Under the pieces are notes generated by a model. It worked only from the letters and a program-made list of their open reading frames with translations. It was not told the origin of the DNA and did not search any database. A program made the translations under genes and the position numbers. A stretch of 64,000 bases of DNA from Candidatus Poseidonia sp. (lineage in GTDB: Archaea > Thermoplasmatota > Poseidoniia > Poseidoniales > Poseidoniaceae), in assembly GCA_022426155.1 (NCBI GenBank), contig JAKMEE010000006.1, positions 1 to 64,000 of the forward strand. The letters run 5' to 3'. This document shows positions 34,305-42,531 of the stretch, in pieces (positions within the stretch are counted from its first letter, which is position 1; each line of letters begins with the position of its first letter).

Positions 34305-35603
34305 TCAACCTTGGCGCATCTCACCGAGCCATTGCTCGACTAAACTTTGAGTCCGAACGCCTTCGTGGTTTTGTACACGTTGTGCTAGTGCCTCAATTTC
34401 TGCGCCCTCTGCTCCTGCGCTAACAGCCATGTTTTTGGCATGCAGTTTCATGTGGCCCGCCTGAATGCCATTGGTGGAAAGAGCACGAAGGGCTCCGAGG
34501 TTTTGGGCCAGTCCAGCACAGACCATGATGCCTGCCAATTCTTGAGCGGATTCAACTCCTAGGATGGCTAGGTTTGCTTGAGCAGCAGGATGAACCTTTG
34601 ATGCTCCACCAACAATTCCAACTGCCATGGGCAATTCCATGCTTCCAACAAGGTTTCCTGAAACATCACGTTCCCATTTCGACATCGATGTGTAATGCGG
34701 GCGTTCATGTGAGGCCCAGGCATGACATCCTGCTTCGATGGCACGCCAGTCTTGGCCACAGGCCATAGCGACACTGCTGATGGCGTTCATGATTCCTTTG
34801 TTATGTGTTGCAGCCCGAAACGGATCAATTTCTGCGAAGGCTTGTGCTTCGAGAATTCCTTGAATGACTTTGTTACCATCTTCCAAACTTCCATCACTTG
34901 CCATTTCTTCAGGCGTGAATGTGGCCGTTACTTTGGCTAGGCGGTGAGCGGCGAGATTGGATAAGATGCGTAGATGGGCACGGCCGCCAGAGAGTGATTC
35001 GAGGCGAGGTGCAACGCGTTCAGCCATGGTATTAACGGCATTTGCTCCCATGGCGTCTCGGCAATCCACCAAGAGGTGAACGATGAGCATCGGGCCCATG
35101 GGGCTTTCGAGTTGACGCATCTCAATGTCTTTGCATCCTCCTCCAAGGGCAATCATTCTTGAGGGAATATCGTTGCAAAATTGCTTCAATTCCTCTGAAG
35201 CTTGCCCAATGGCCAATTCTGCTGCATCAAGGTCTGGTACGTCCAGCAATTGTAATTGACCAATCATGACAGGTTGGTCGTTATTTGTGCGAAAACCCCC
35301 TGTTTTTAGACAACGTTTAGCCATGTTTGATGCAGCGGCCACTACGCTTGATTCCTCGAGGCAGAATGGTATGATGTAATGTGAATCGTCGATGACGAAA
35401 TTGGTTGCAACACCTACGGGTAAGGACATGGTCCCAATGACGTTCTCGATCATCCGATCTGCTGCATCTTCGCTCAATTCACCACATGCTGCTAAGGCCT
35501 CAGCCTGCTCGGGTGTGAGATTTGCCGCTTCTGCAATGGTTTTGCGACGTTCTTCAACGGTGAGGTGAAAGAAACCCTTGAGTCGGCTATTGTTGACTGG
35601 CAT
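34305..35603 (-). CDS. HMG-CoA reductase, class II
   Basis: Reduces HMG-CoA to mevalonate, the committed step for isoprenoid lipids in archaea. The class II pattern is clear: E-N-V-I-G-T-M-S-L-P-V-G-V-A near residue 53, E-S-S-V-V-A-A-A-S-N-M-A-K near 83, D-A-M-G-A-N-A-V-N near 180, A-T-H-N-K-G-I-M-N near 265, and late G-H-M-K-L-H-A-K-N carrying the catalytic histidine. The ATG at 35603 gives a family-length protein (432) and is preceded by GAGGGAGCCC. The frame is open to 35660, through a duplicated ribosome-site sequence. It diverges from an ATPase gene across a region with a repeat array (35683-35784). I leave the symbol open because class II genes are variously called mvaA or hmgA. Confidence 0.93.
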   Translation of the reverse strand: MPVNNSRLKGFFHLTVEERRKTIAEAANLTPEQAEALAACGELSEDAADRMIENVIGTMSLPVGVATNFVIDDSHYIIPFCLEESSVVAAASNMAKRCLKTGGFRTNNDQPVMIGQLQLLDVPDLDAAELAIGQASEELKQFCNDIPSRMIALGGGCKDIEMRQLESPMGPMLIVHLLVDCRDAMGANAVNTMAERVAPRLESLSGGRAHLRILSNLAAHRLAKVTATFTPEEMASDGSLEDGNKVIQGILEAQAFAEIDPFRAATHNKGIMNAISSVAMACGQDWRAIEAGCHAWASHERPHYTSMSKWERDVSGNLVGSMELPMAVGIVGGASKVHPAAQANLAILGVESAQELAGIMVCAGLAQNLGALRALSTNGIQAGHMKLHAKNMAVSAGAEGAEIEALAQRVQNHEGVRTQSLVEQWLGEMRQG

Positions 35604-35608
35604 GGGCT

Positions 35609-35640
35609 CCCTCGTTCCTTGCAAGCACCCTCGTTCCTTG
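35609..35640. repeat. Tandem 13-base direct repeat covering the ribosome site of the HMG-CoA reductase gene
   Basis: CCCTCGTTCCTTG occurs at 35609-35621 and again at 35628-35640, a 19-base period. Read on the minus strand, each copy gives CAAGGAACGAGGG, so a purine-rich ribosome-site-like sequence appears twice before the ATG at 35603. This looks like a small tandem duplication. Confidence 0.8.
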
Positions 35641-35682
35641 AAGCAATCGCATGGATTCATTTCCGCCCTCGTGGGAAAATTC

Positions 35683-35784
35683 TAACGCGATTAACGCCTC
35701 CACTAACGCGTTAATCATGCGTTAAATGGCCGTTAATCTGGCTCTAATCCAGCCTTCGGTGTTTTGAATAACATCAACTAACGG
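35683..35784. promoter_or_regulatory. Array of TAACGC/TAACGG elements between divergent genes
   Basis: TAACGC occurs forward at 35683, 35692 and 35704, and inverted (GCGTTA) at 35708 and 35719. Inverted CCGTTA is at 35730 and forward TAACGG at 35779. Bases 35704-35713 form the perfect palindrome TAACGCGTTA. Neighbouring elements are 9-12 bases apart, close to one helical turn, and lie almost symmetrically around the palindrome (three each side). This looks like a protein-binding array serving the divergent HMG-CoA reductase and ATPase/winged-helix genes, or possibly a replication-related site. Which protein binds is unknown. Confidence 0.7.
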
Positions 35785-35813
35785 GCCCGCCAAAGCCTCC
35801 ATTGGCGTCAAAC

Positions 35814-35823
35814 ATGATATACT
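35814..35823 (+). promoter_or_regulatory. TATA-like element before the ATPase/winged-helix gene
   Basis: ATGATATACT sits 20-29 bases upstream of the ATG at 35843, the spacing expected for an archaeal TATA box and a leaderless or nearly leaderless transcript. No ribosome site is obvious before that ATG, which agrees. Confidence 0.45.
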
Positions 35824-35842
35824 TGAAATTCATTGTCCGAGC

Positions 35843-37711
35843 ATGGTCCAAGACTCCCAACTCTTTGGGTTACCTCGTCTCGAACAGAATCCATTTTCGA
35901 CGCTCCCGCTTGAATCGGGAGATGTCGGCAAACTGATTGGGCGTAATACGGTGATATCCGAACTCAAGAATTATCTCAAATTCGGCTCAGCACGCCGTAT
36001 TTTACTGGTTGGACCACTTGGCTCTGGCCGAACCTCCCTCACCCGATGCCTCACTCCTTATGCCTCAAAAACCGCTTTTGTGACACATTTACCCAGTCAT
36101 GCCCCTGCGAAGAGCCTCCTGGATACGCTGTACAACCAATTACTGGACCTTCCAGCGCCCAATCGATGGGATGAGGTTGTCAAAGCCATCGTTGATGCAA
36201 CCTATGCCAGTGGCTCTCAATTACCAATGATTGTGATCGACGTCCCATCAACGGACATTTCCACCCTAAATGTGGCGTTACGTAACGCACTTTCTGTGCT
36301 TGAACGATTGCGAGCTTTGGTAATTCTTGTCTGTGATCACAAACAACGTCAACAACTGCCATCCGAATTATCGCTCACCTTCGATGAGCACCGCATGGAA
36401 CCTTGGAGGCCCGTTGATGTACAAAATCTGATTCAGCATCGCTTGGCCTCTATTGGCTACACAGGGGCTGAATATGCTCTCGAGGATGCCCGAACAGTCC
36501 TTGAGCAAACCGACGGCTATCCCTCGTCGGTTCTCACATTGCTTCGTAATTCGGTGGACAATATGCGAATGGGTCAATCCAATTGGGAACCCTCTATGCC
36601 AGATACCTCGGCACGATTGGCACCCAGAGACGGCCCATCTGAGTTGAACCGCTTAATGGAATCGACACCAGAACCCTCCATGCAGCCCCTCTCTCTATTC
36701 GATGAGGAACCAATGGGTGTCGAGGCGACAGAGGAGCCAGAAGAGGCAGAAAATCAAGAAGAAACCCCCCCTCATGACTTTGAGGCAGCGATTATCGACG
36801 CATCATTGCCTTGGACGGAGCGAACGGTATCATCAGTGGCCGATGAGCCAGAAGCTTCTGCTTTCGGAAATTTGTTTGACCTGGACATGGATTCACTCGA
36901 TCAATCATTGGAAAAAGATGAACCCCTCCAACCGGCACCTTTCGCCACCCCTATCATCGATGCTTCAGAACCTCCACGCTCACGGCACACCAAAGCAACA
37001 GCTGGAGGGTTTTTCCGATTAGCAAATCGAAATAAAGACACCATCTCTCATCTCTCAGACCAAGAAGGAGGCAGTCCTGTGGTTCGGCACAAAGTGTTCG
37101 GTGATGATAAGAGCGAATATTGGGTTGCGGAGGATGTTTCAGAAAAGGAGCCGCCCTTGGTAGTTTCAGAAGAAGAATCTGCAGCATTGATTCATGATGA
37201 AATCGGCCTCCCAAGCCTCGAAGAGTTCATCGATGACACCACTGTGGAGGACCTCCCAATTCTGCCAGAGGATTCCTTATCTCAATCGTCGGTAAATCCC
37301 GATTCAAACGATCTACTGACCATGCTTTCGCACCTTCTTTCGGCGGTGAAACAACCTGCTAGTTCAGAAACATCTGCCCAAATTTTGAGATTTTTTGAAC
37401 AACGACAACGAGAACATGCAGGGCCAAAGGAACAATTTGCCTTGGATACAACGGTACTCAATTCCTTGAATTCGTCCGAAGCATACGTGGTTTCAGAAGC
37501 AAATGAACGAGCGATTTCTCCATCGGATTCCACTGTGTTACAACACTTGGGAATTAAACGAGCACGACTTTCACAAATTTGCAGCCGGCTACTCAAGGCT
37601 GGCATCCTCCAAGTCAGGCAGGTTGGGCGAAGGCGCATGTACGAGATGACACAGAGTTCCCGTGCCCAATTAATGGCTTGGGGAGCCATGAAGGAAGGTG
37701 GTGCTCAATGA
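35843..37711 (+). CDS. P-loop ATPase with C-terminal winged-helix domain
   Basis: A 622-residue protein. An N-terminal AAA/STAND-like ATPase module (about 28-240) has L-I-G-R-N before a P-loop G-P-L-G-S-G-R-T at 57-64, in which arginine replaces the usual lysine. A Walker-B-like strand P-M-I-V-I-D-V-P near 130 lacks the standard second acid. A long acidic, low-complexity middle (about 250-490) follows. A C-terminal winged-helix-like domain (about 550-615) reads L-G-I-K-R-A-R-L-S-Q-I-C-S-R-L-L-K-A-G-I-L then a basic wing, V-G-R-R-R-M-Y-E. It could be a DNA-binding regulator or a remote Orc-like ATPase; I cannot tell which. Its stop overlaps the next gene (ATGA). The TAACGC array upstream may be its own operator. 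Confidence 0.7.
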   Translation: MVQDSQLFGLPRLEQNPFSTLPLESGDVGKLIGRNTVISELKNYLKFGSARRILLVGPLGSGRTSLTRCLTPYASKTAFVTHLPSHAPAKSLLDTLYNQLLDLPAPNRWDEVVKAIVDATYASGSQLPMIVIDVPSTDISTLNVALRNALSVLERLRALVILVCDHKQRQQLPSELSLTFDEHRMEPWRPVDVQNLIQHRLASIGYTGAEYALEDARTVLEQTDGYPSSVLTLLRNSVDNMRMGQSNWEPSMPDTSARLAPRDGPSELNRLMESTPEPSMQPLSLFDEEPMGVEATEEPEEAENQEETPPHDFEAAIIDASLPWTERTVSSVADEPEASAFGNLFDLDMDSLDQSLEKDEPLQPAPFATPIIDASEPPRSRHTKATAGGFFRLANRNKDTISHLSDQEGGSPVVRHKVFGDDKSEYWVAEDVSEKEPPLVVSEEESAALIHDEIGLPSLEEFIDDTTVEDLPILPEDSLSQSSVNPDSNDLLTMLSHLLSAVKQPASSETSAQILRFFEQRQREHAGPKEQFALDTTVLNSLNSSEAYVVSEANERAISPSDSTVLQHLGIKRARLSQICSRLLKAGILQVRQVGRRRMYEMTQSSRAQLMAWGAMKEGGAQ

Positions 37712-38754
37712 GTTGGGCCATCACATGGTCTTGGCAGGCCGATGCGCGTATTGCGACGATGGCTCCAGTTGAAGGCGGCGTTCTGGTCAGCTCTGGATTG
37801 GAACTCACGCTCTTGGAAGCGGACGGTAGTGCTCGATGGAAGGTGGAGATGCCTTTCAAGGTCCACGCAGCTTATGCCAATCAAGGCACGCTAGCCCTCC
37901 TTGCAGCTCATGGTTTCTATTTGATGGATACCACCACTGGTTCAATGAAGAACGAAGGGCGCAGTACGCCCGGAGGATTCAGCGATATCATGCATCGTCC
38001 AGGTGGCGGCTGGGTGCTAGCAGGCCGCCAAGGCCAACTTCACCTCTTTTCACAGGAAGGACGAGGCATACGACGTGTGGAAACAGGCCCCATTCGCCGA
38101 CTTATTGGCTGGCTGGATCGAGAGCATTTGCTGTGGCAGGACCAAGAGGGTATGATTTGGTGCGGTCGCTTGACAGGTGATGACAAGAAGCGAATGCTGG
38201 AAGAACGCCCTTGGAGTTGGTGCTCAAGGCTCTCTGAAGGGCGTCTGCTGCTTCAAAGCGGTGAGGGTGGCATCTGGGAAGGCGTGCCCCATCCTTTCGG
38301 CTGGGATGCCCTAGAACGGCTCGAGAGCGAATCTGTTGAACCAATGCAGGCTGTACGTGGCGGTGATGGTTGGTGGGTCCTTGGCATCGAAGGCGGGCTC
38401 CACTCAATGAGTGAAGTAGCGCAATCCGATGAAGAATCATCCTCTCCTTCCATGAATCTGGGTGACCTTCTGGTGCTATGCACTCCCGATGCTATGGTGA
38501 CGGCCACAAGAAATGGCTTGTTGCGAAGATGGGTTGCACCCCATCTCTCCGAAGCAGAACGACAAGGTCGTTACAAAGCAGCGGCCGAGGCAGCACTGGC
38601 ACGTAATTGGGACGAGCGTCGTCAATTGTTTACACGTGCTCAGGAAGCAGAAGACATGGGGAAATTATCCTTGGCCATAGAATTATACGAAGCTCTAGGG
38701 CGATCTGAAGATGCACGTCGATTGCTTGCTCGGCAAAAGGAAAGTGGTGAGTGA
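37708..38754 (+). CDS. Beta-propeller-like protein with C-terminal TPR-like helices
   Basis: A 348-residue protein, translationally coupled to the ATPase gene by a four-base overlap. Residues 1-275 contain repeated beta-strand units with tryptophan and glycine turns (for example L-L-E-A-D-G-S-A-R-W-K-V, and G-G-G-W-V-L-A-G-R-Q-G-Q-L-H-L-F), as in PQQ/WD-type propellers. The last 70 residues are helical with A-E-D-M-G-K-L-S-L-A-I-E-L-Y-E-A-L-G, a tetratricopeptide-like repeat. No signal peptide is present, so it is probably cytoplasmic and a scaffold. Its exact function is unknown. Confidence 0.65.
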   Translation: MSWAITWSWQADARIATMAPVEGGVLVSSGLELTLLEADGSARWKVEMPFKVHAAYANQGTLALLAAHGFYLMDTTTGSMKNEGRSTPGGFSDIMHRPGGGWVLAGRQGQLHLFSQEGRGIRRVETGPIRRLIGWLDREHLLWQDQEGMIWCGRLTGDDKKRMLEERPWSWCSRLSEGRLLLQSGEGGIWEGVPHPFGWDALERLESESVEPMQAVRGGDGWWVLGIEGGLHSMSEVAQSDEESSSPSMNLGDLLVLCTPDAMVTATRNGLLRRWVAPHLSEAERQGRYKAAAEAALARNWDERRQLFTRAQEAEDMGKLSLAIELYEALGRSEDARRLLARQKESGE

Positions 38755-39050
38755 TGGAATCCTTAACTGAAATATCACTTGAACGAGTTGAACATTATCT
38801 TGATGTCACTCGCCGTGCACGTGCAAAAGCAACGCCCCTGGTCGACCCTTCCTCCATCGAAGGCCAACACCTAGCAACCATGCTTCGCATGGCTGATGAT
38901 TATGCGTCGGATGCAAAACATTTCATGACAAAAGGAGATCTATTGCGTGCCTTTGGAGCCATCAACTACGCTCATGCATGGATCGATGCAGGAGTCAAAT
39001 TACGTTGGCTTGATGGCCATGGTGATGACGTATTATTTACGCTCCCTTAA
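38754..39050 (+). CDS. DUF357 family protein
   Basis: A 98-residue helical archaeal protein. The DUF357 hallmarks are D-D-Y-A-S-D-A-K-H-F near 46-55 and G-D-L-L-R-A-F-G-A-I-N-Y-A-H-A-W-I-D-A-G near 61-80. The ATG at 38754 shares one base with the stop of the propeller gene (TGATG), so it is coupled. The family has no settled function. Its place as third member of this operon is the most informative clue. It converges with the PIN nuclease gene five bases away. Confidence 0.85.
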   Translation: MESLTEISLERVEHYLDVTRRARAKATPLVDPSSIEGQHLATMLRMADDYASDAKHFMTKGDLLRAFGAINYAHAWIDAGVKLRWLDGHGDDVLFTLP

Positions 39051-39055
39051 TGTTT

Positions 39056-39439
39056 CTATAGCGAATCTATGAGGTTGAGTCTTGAGCCTTTAACCACTTC
39101 AACAACGGGCAGGTTTCCATCATAGAGTCGGCGTTTGAGGTCCACATCAACGGTGAGAACTGCTGATGGTTCGGATTGTGCTGAATGGAGGAGCAAGTCG
39201 TCAGTATGCCCTTCGCCATGTTCTGCCTTTGACACAAAAATGGATTTGGCTTCGAGCAAGGAAAGCAGGAGATGACTCCTTCCTCTTCGCTGTGCATCGA
39301 GCTGCTTCAATTCATTAAGAACAGCTTCCAACAATACCCATTGGCACGGGCCAAATAGGCGCTCAAGTTGATGTTCAATGTTCATTCCCGCATCAATGCA
39401 GGCCACCCAGCCGCAGGCGTCAATCAACACCCGTTGCAT
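39056..39439 (-). CDS. PIN-domain ribonuclease (FCF1/VapC9-like)
   Basis: A predicted Mg-dependent single-strand ribonuclease of 127 residues. The PIN acids are visible: L-I-D-A-C-G at 5-10, E-L-K-Q-L-D near 45, T-D-D-L-L-L-H near 80, and V-L-T-V-D-V-D-L near 95. It follows aIF2 gamma by ten bases on the same strand. A PIN gene next to aIF2 gamma and S6e is a common archaeal neighbourhood and suggests a ribosome- or translation-related role rather than a toxin. No antitoxin gene is present. ATG at 39439 has GAGGCG upstream; a start at 39472 would overlap aIF2 gamma. Confidence 0.82.
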   Translation of the reverse strand: MQRVLIDACGWVACIDAGMNIEHQLERLFGPCQWVLLEAVLNELKQLDAQRRGRSHLLLSLLEAKSIFVSKAEHGEGHTDDLLLHSAQSEPSAVLTVDVDLKRRLYDGNLPVVEVVKGSRLNLIDSL

Positions 39440-39449
39440 TTGTTTCGCC

Positions 39450-40688
39450 TCATTCAATGGTCCCGTAACCAATCAGTCGCCATCGGGAGCCAATCCTTCT
39501 CGAGAGGGAGATACGTTGTCCCTTATCGGCACAAATTGGAAGGCGTAAATCGAGGTTAGTACGATGTTTTTCTGCATTTCGTGTTGTACCAACCGAAGTG
39601 GCCGTAGCAACATTGAGCATCAACATCTCGTTGTTTCGCAATGGTTGAATTTTTTCTGGAGCTTCTCCATCACCAGTCACCATGTGCGACATGAGATTGA
39701 CACTAATGCTAACAGAGGTATGAACTTCAGGTAAATCGCCTCTTCGTGCCACGACTTGCCCTGAGAGATTGTCCGAGGTTGTGATGGATGGGTCAAGGAG
39801 GGTTGCCATGCCGCAGAGTCCTCCAGCGTGCATGGTATCAAGTGATTTCCCTCCTCCTTGCATGCTACTAATGATGGCTTCAATGGGTTCCCAAGTCGAT
39901 TTGTTTCCATTTTCGATCTTTCGCCCAGGGCCAATGATGACTTCATCACCTTCGTTGAACATTCCTTCTACGATGCTGCCTCCGATGACGCCACCTCGTA
40001 GTTTCGTGGGCCGAGTTCCCGGGCGGTTGATATCGAAGGAACGTGCAACATGCATGATGGAGCGGGTATCTTTGGATCGGTCTGGTGTTGGGATGGTGGC
40101 CTCAATGGCTTCGATCAAGACATCTAAGTTGACATCATGGTGAGCAGAAACTGGAATGACCGGTGCGCTTTCTGCGATGGTACCTTTGAGAAATTCTTTG
40201 ATTTCCTGATGAGATTCGAGAGCTCGCTCACGAGAAACCAAGTCAATCTTATTTTGAACGATGACGATGTTCTTGATACCAGCAATTTCCAAGGCCATGA
40301 GATGTTCACGTGTTTGTGGCTGCGGGCAGGATTCATTCGCAGCAACCATCAGCATTGCTCCATCCATAATGGATGCACCAGTGATCATGATGGCCATCAA
40401 TGTCTCGTGGCCAGGAGCATCAACAAAGGAGACTACACGTTGGAGTTCCTTGGCGATGTCTTTTCCCCCATCGGGTCGCTTACCTGTGGCGTAGTACTGT
40501 CCTTTGTCGTCTTTGTAAAACGCAGTATCAGCGTATCCTAATTTGATTGAGATACCTCGCTTGCGCTCTTCGGAATGTGTATCAGTCCAAACCCCAGACA
40601 AGGCTTGAGTGAGGGTTGTTTTTCCGTGGTCAACGTGACCGACGAGGCCAATGTTAACTTCGGGTTGTGCAGGAAGCTCTCGTGCCAT
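39450..40688 (-). CDS. eif2g: Translation initiation factor aIF2 subunit gamma
   Basis: The GTPase core of the aIF2 complex that brings initiator tRNA to the small ribosomal subunit. G1 is G-H-V-D-H-G-K-T at 17-24, then K-R-G-I-S-I-K-L-G-Y-A-D (switch I), D-A-P-G-H-E-T (G3) and N-K-I-D-L-V (G4). The segment between switch I and G3 normally carries a four-cysteine zinc knuckle. Here it reads Y-K-D-D-K-G and P-D-G-G with no cysteine. Length (412) is typical. It lies between rps6e and a PIN nuclease in one minus-strand run. Confidence 0.96.
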   Translation of the reverse strand: MARELPAQPEVNIGLVGHVDHGKTTLTQALSGVWTDTHSEERKRGISIKLGYADTAFYKDDKGQYYATGKRPDGGKDIAKELQRVVSFVDAPGHETLMAIMITGASIMDGAMLMVAANESCPQPQTREHLMALEIAGIKNIVIVQNKIDLVSRERALESHQEIKEFLKGTIAESAPVIPVSAHHDVNLDVLIEAIEATIPTPDRSKDTRSIMHVARSFDINRPGTRPTKLRGGVIGGSIVEGMFNEGDEVIIGPGRKIENGNKSTWEPIEAIISSMQGGGKSLDTMHAGGLCGMATLLDPSITTSDNLSGQVVARRGDLPEVHTSVSISVNLMSHMVTGDGEAPEKIQPLRNNEMLMLNVATATSVGTTRNAEKHRTNLDLRLPICADKGQRISLSRRIGSRWRLIGYGTIE

Positions 40689-40727
40689 GCTTCCCCCACC
40701 CTGTTTTCAACGAGTTCCCTCTCGGGT

Positions 40728-41222
40728 TCACTCCGATGCTTCCTCAGGTTCTGAGGACGAAAGAATGGTGTCGAGTGGCTTCTTGCCAGCCTCTACCACT
40801 TTGAGATTGATTTGGCGGGTGTCTTGTGTGATTGTGTTGCCACGGAATGTTCGTCGGCGTCGAAGACCGTCTGGCTTGTAGCGGAATCGCTTGTTTTCTC
40901 CGCCCTTTTCCTTGTGGACCACTTTTTGTCCTTTGTAACCAGTTGATTGTGTTACGAGGATGGATTGGCGGGAGCCTCCTTCCAAATCTCTTCGGAGCGG
41001 GGTTCCAGTTTTGTCTGATCCGCCAGTGATTTCCAATTTGTATCCGTTGAGCGTCTTTCCGTCTTCTCCGACGAAGAGGCCGTCAACTTGGTCGCCGATG
41101 CGCTTACCAAGGACTTGGGCGTAATTGTTACCCGAGATCTTGAGCGAATAGGACTTACCGCCGTTTTTTGGATCAGTATCGTTGACAACAGCGACGAATT
41201 CGGAATCGTTTTTTACAGCCAT
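40728..41222 (-). CDS. rps6e: 30S ribosomal protein S6e
   Basis: A small-subunit ribosomal protein of archaeal/eukaryotic type (164 residues). Conserved elements are K-I-S-G-N-N, L-G-K-R-I-G-D-Q-V-D-G near 37-47, L-E-I-T-G-G-S-D-K-T-G near 61-71, and R-R-R-R-T-F-R-G-N-T-I near 119-129. The acidic C-terminal tail is an extension beyond the shortest homologues. ATG at 41222 follows CCGGAGAG on the minus strand. It heads a probable S6e, aIF2 gamma and PIN operon, 70 bases after the end of orc1/cdc6. Confidence 0.95.
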   Translation of the reverse strand: MAVKNDSEFVAVVNDTDPKNGGKSYSLKISGNNYAQVLGKRIGDQVDGLFVGEDGKTLNGYKLEITGGSDKTGTPLRRDLEGGSRQSILVTQSTGYKGQKVVHKEKGGENKRFRYKPDGLRRRRTFRGNTITQDTRQINLKVVEAGKKPLDTILSSSEPEEASE

Positions 41223-41292
41223 AAGAGCATCTCTCCGGTTTCTTCCGACTCACGACCCGTATTTAGCCCCATCGTATGAGCATCGCAGCCGC

Positions 41293-42495
41293 TCACCTTC
41301 GCAATAACTTGGGTAAGAGCAGTTCAAGCCTGCTTGCTAAGTCGGCAGGGAGGAAATGTGGCATGCTTAGATGGGTGGTTCTTCCACGCCCTCCTGAAAC
41401 GGCCGCAACATGCGATTCAATGATACCTTCTTGTTCGAGACTCTTGATGTATTTCCACAGCGTGGTATGGCTTCTTGTCTTCTGCTCATATTCTTCACAC
41501 ACCACGGCATACAGGGCTTCGACGTCCCCCATTGTCATGGAATCCTGTGTCTTGAGCCGCCGGCACATGGACAAAAGTACCAACATTGTTGGAGGGCTCA
41601 AGGTGTCAATCAATTCGAGACGGACGCCCACATCGGTGGCCATCACATGATTGAGGGCATTGACATCGTCAACGGTGAGTTTTCGTTCTGTGTGTTCGTC
41701 TTGGCGAAATTCACATCGCTCTACAGCAGAACTCAAGAATTCAATGACTTGCCGTGCATCACCGCTTGGCGCAGCTTTTTCGGCCAATAAACGCAAGATA
41801 CCATCGTCCCATGTCCCTGGGACAAGTGCGGCTTCAGCACGCTGACGCACGATGGCTTCGAGTCCTTCCTTGGTGTAGGATGGCACACGGATGTGATTGG
41901 TTTTCCCAAATTTGGACATGACGGCAGTTTCAAGAAATTCCAAAACTTGTTCTTGGCTGATCAAAATAAGTGATAGCGTACCAGTCCCTTCTTGATCTTC
42001 ATCAATTCGGAGTAGCTGATAGAGCAATTCATCTCCAGAACGACGCAGCATGTGATCCACTTCATCGAGGACAATGATCAGATGGACCGAGGCTCGTCGG
42101 ATCAACTTGCGTAGACTCAGTAACAACTCGCCCATAGACAACCCTCGATCAGGATGGCCCGGGTCGAGTGAATGGAGAATTCGTTGAGCGACTCGCATGC
42201 TTGTTGAGGCATTGCGGCAATTGACCTGAGCGATTTGGATATCACGTTTACCTGACATGTGACGCTTGATGTCTCTGCAGAAGGTTTTGGCGAGGACGGT
42301 CTTTCCGCTTCCAACTGGTCCAGTGATGATGGCTCTTCCTGTACCATCAGGTGATGAGATCTTGTTGAATTTTGATGCCAATTCATGTTGTATGTCGTCA
42401 CGCCCAACCAGTTCTTCGGGGACATAATCAAAGTCCAATGTATCGGGGCGGGCAAGAATAAATCCTGCTCCGATTCGGTCAAGGTAGTGGCTCAT
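41293..42495 (-). CDS. cdc6: Orc1/Cdc6 replication initiator
   Basis: An AAA+ ATPase that binds origins and loads the MCM helicase. The 400-residue protein has V-G-R-D-D near 30, Walker A G-P-V-G-S-G-K-T at 59-66, Walker B I-I-V-L-D-E-V-D-H-M near 140-150, sensor-2 region G-D-A-R-Q-V-I-E-F near 240, and a C-terminal winged helix (about 310-390) with L-W-K-Y-I-K-S-L-E-Q-E-G-I-I. A perfect inverted repeat (42497-42514) sits immediately before the start. Archaeal origins often lie beside these genes, but the upstream gap here is only 91 bases. Confidence 0.93.
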   Translation of the reverse strand: MSHYLDRIGAGFILARPDTLDFDYVPEELVGRDDIQHELASKFNKISSPDGTGRAIITGPVGSGKTVLAKTFCRDIKRHMSGKRDIQIAQVNCRNASTSMRVAQRILHSLDPGHPDRGLSMGELLLSLRKLIRRASVHLIIVLDEVDHMLRRSGDELLYQLLRIDEDQEGTGTLSLILISQEQVLEFLETAVMSKFGKTNHIRVPSYTKEGLEAIVRQRAEAALVPGTWDDGILRLLAEKAAPSGDARQVIEFLSSAVERCEFRQDEHTERKLTVDDVNALNHVMATDVGVRLELIDTLSPPTMLVLLSMCRRLKTQDSMTMGDVEALYAVVCEEYEQKTRSHTTLWKYIKSLEQEGIIESHVAAVSGGRGRTTHLSMPHFLPADLASRLELLLPKLLRR

Positions 42496-42496
42496 A

Positions 42497-42514
42497 ACAT
42501 GAGAAGGCTCATGT
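42497..42514. promoter_or_regulatory. Inverted repeat abutting the cdc6 start
   Basis: ACATGAG (42497-42503) and CTCATGT (42508-42514) form a perfect seven-base inverted repeat with spacer AAGG, ending one base before the cdc6 ATG (minus strand, 42495). Its position suggests an operator or a leader structure that could mask the start codon. Confidence 0.6.
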
Positions 42515-42531
42515 CAACCGTTCTAAAACAT

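Noticed and set aside
35683-35784. CRISPR array
   Set aside because: The repeated units are six bases long, occur on both strands and have no spacers of constant length.
39056-39439. Toxin-antitoxin reading of the PIN gene
   Set aside because: No antitoxin gene adjoins it, and the S6e-aIF2 gamma-PIN order is a common archaeal translation neighbourhood.
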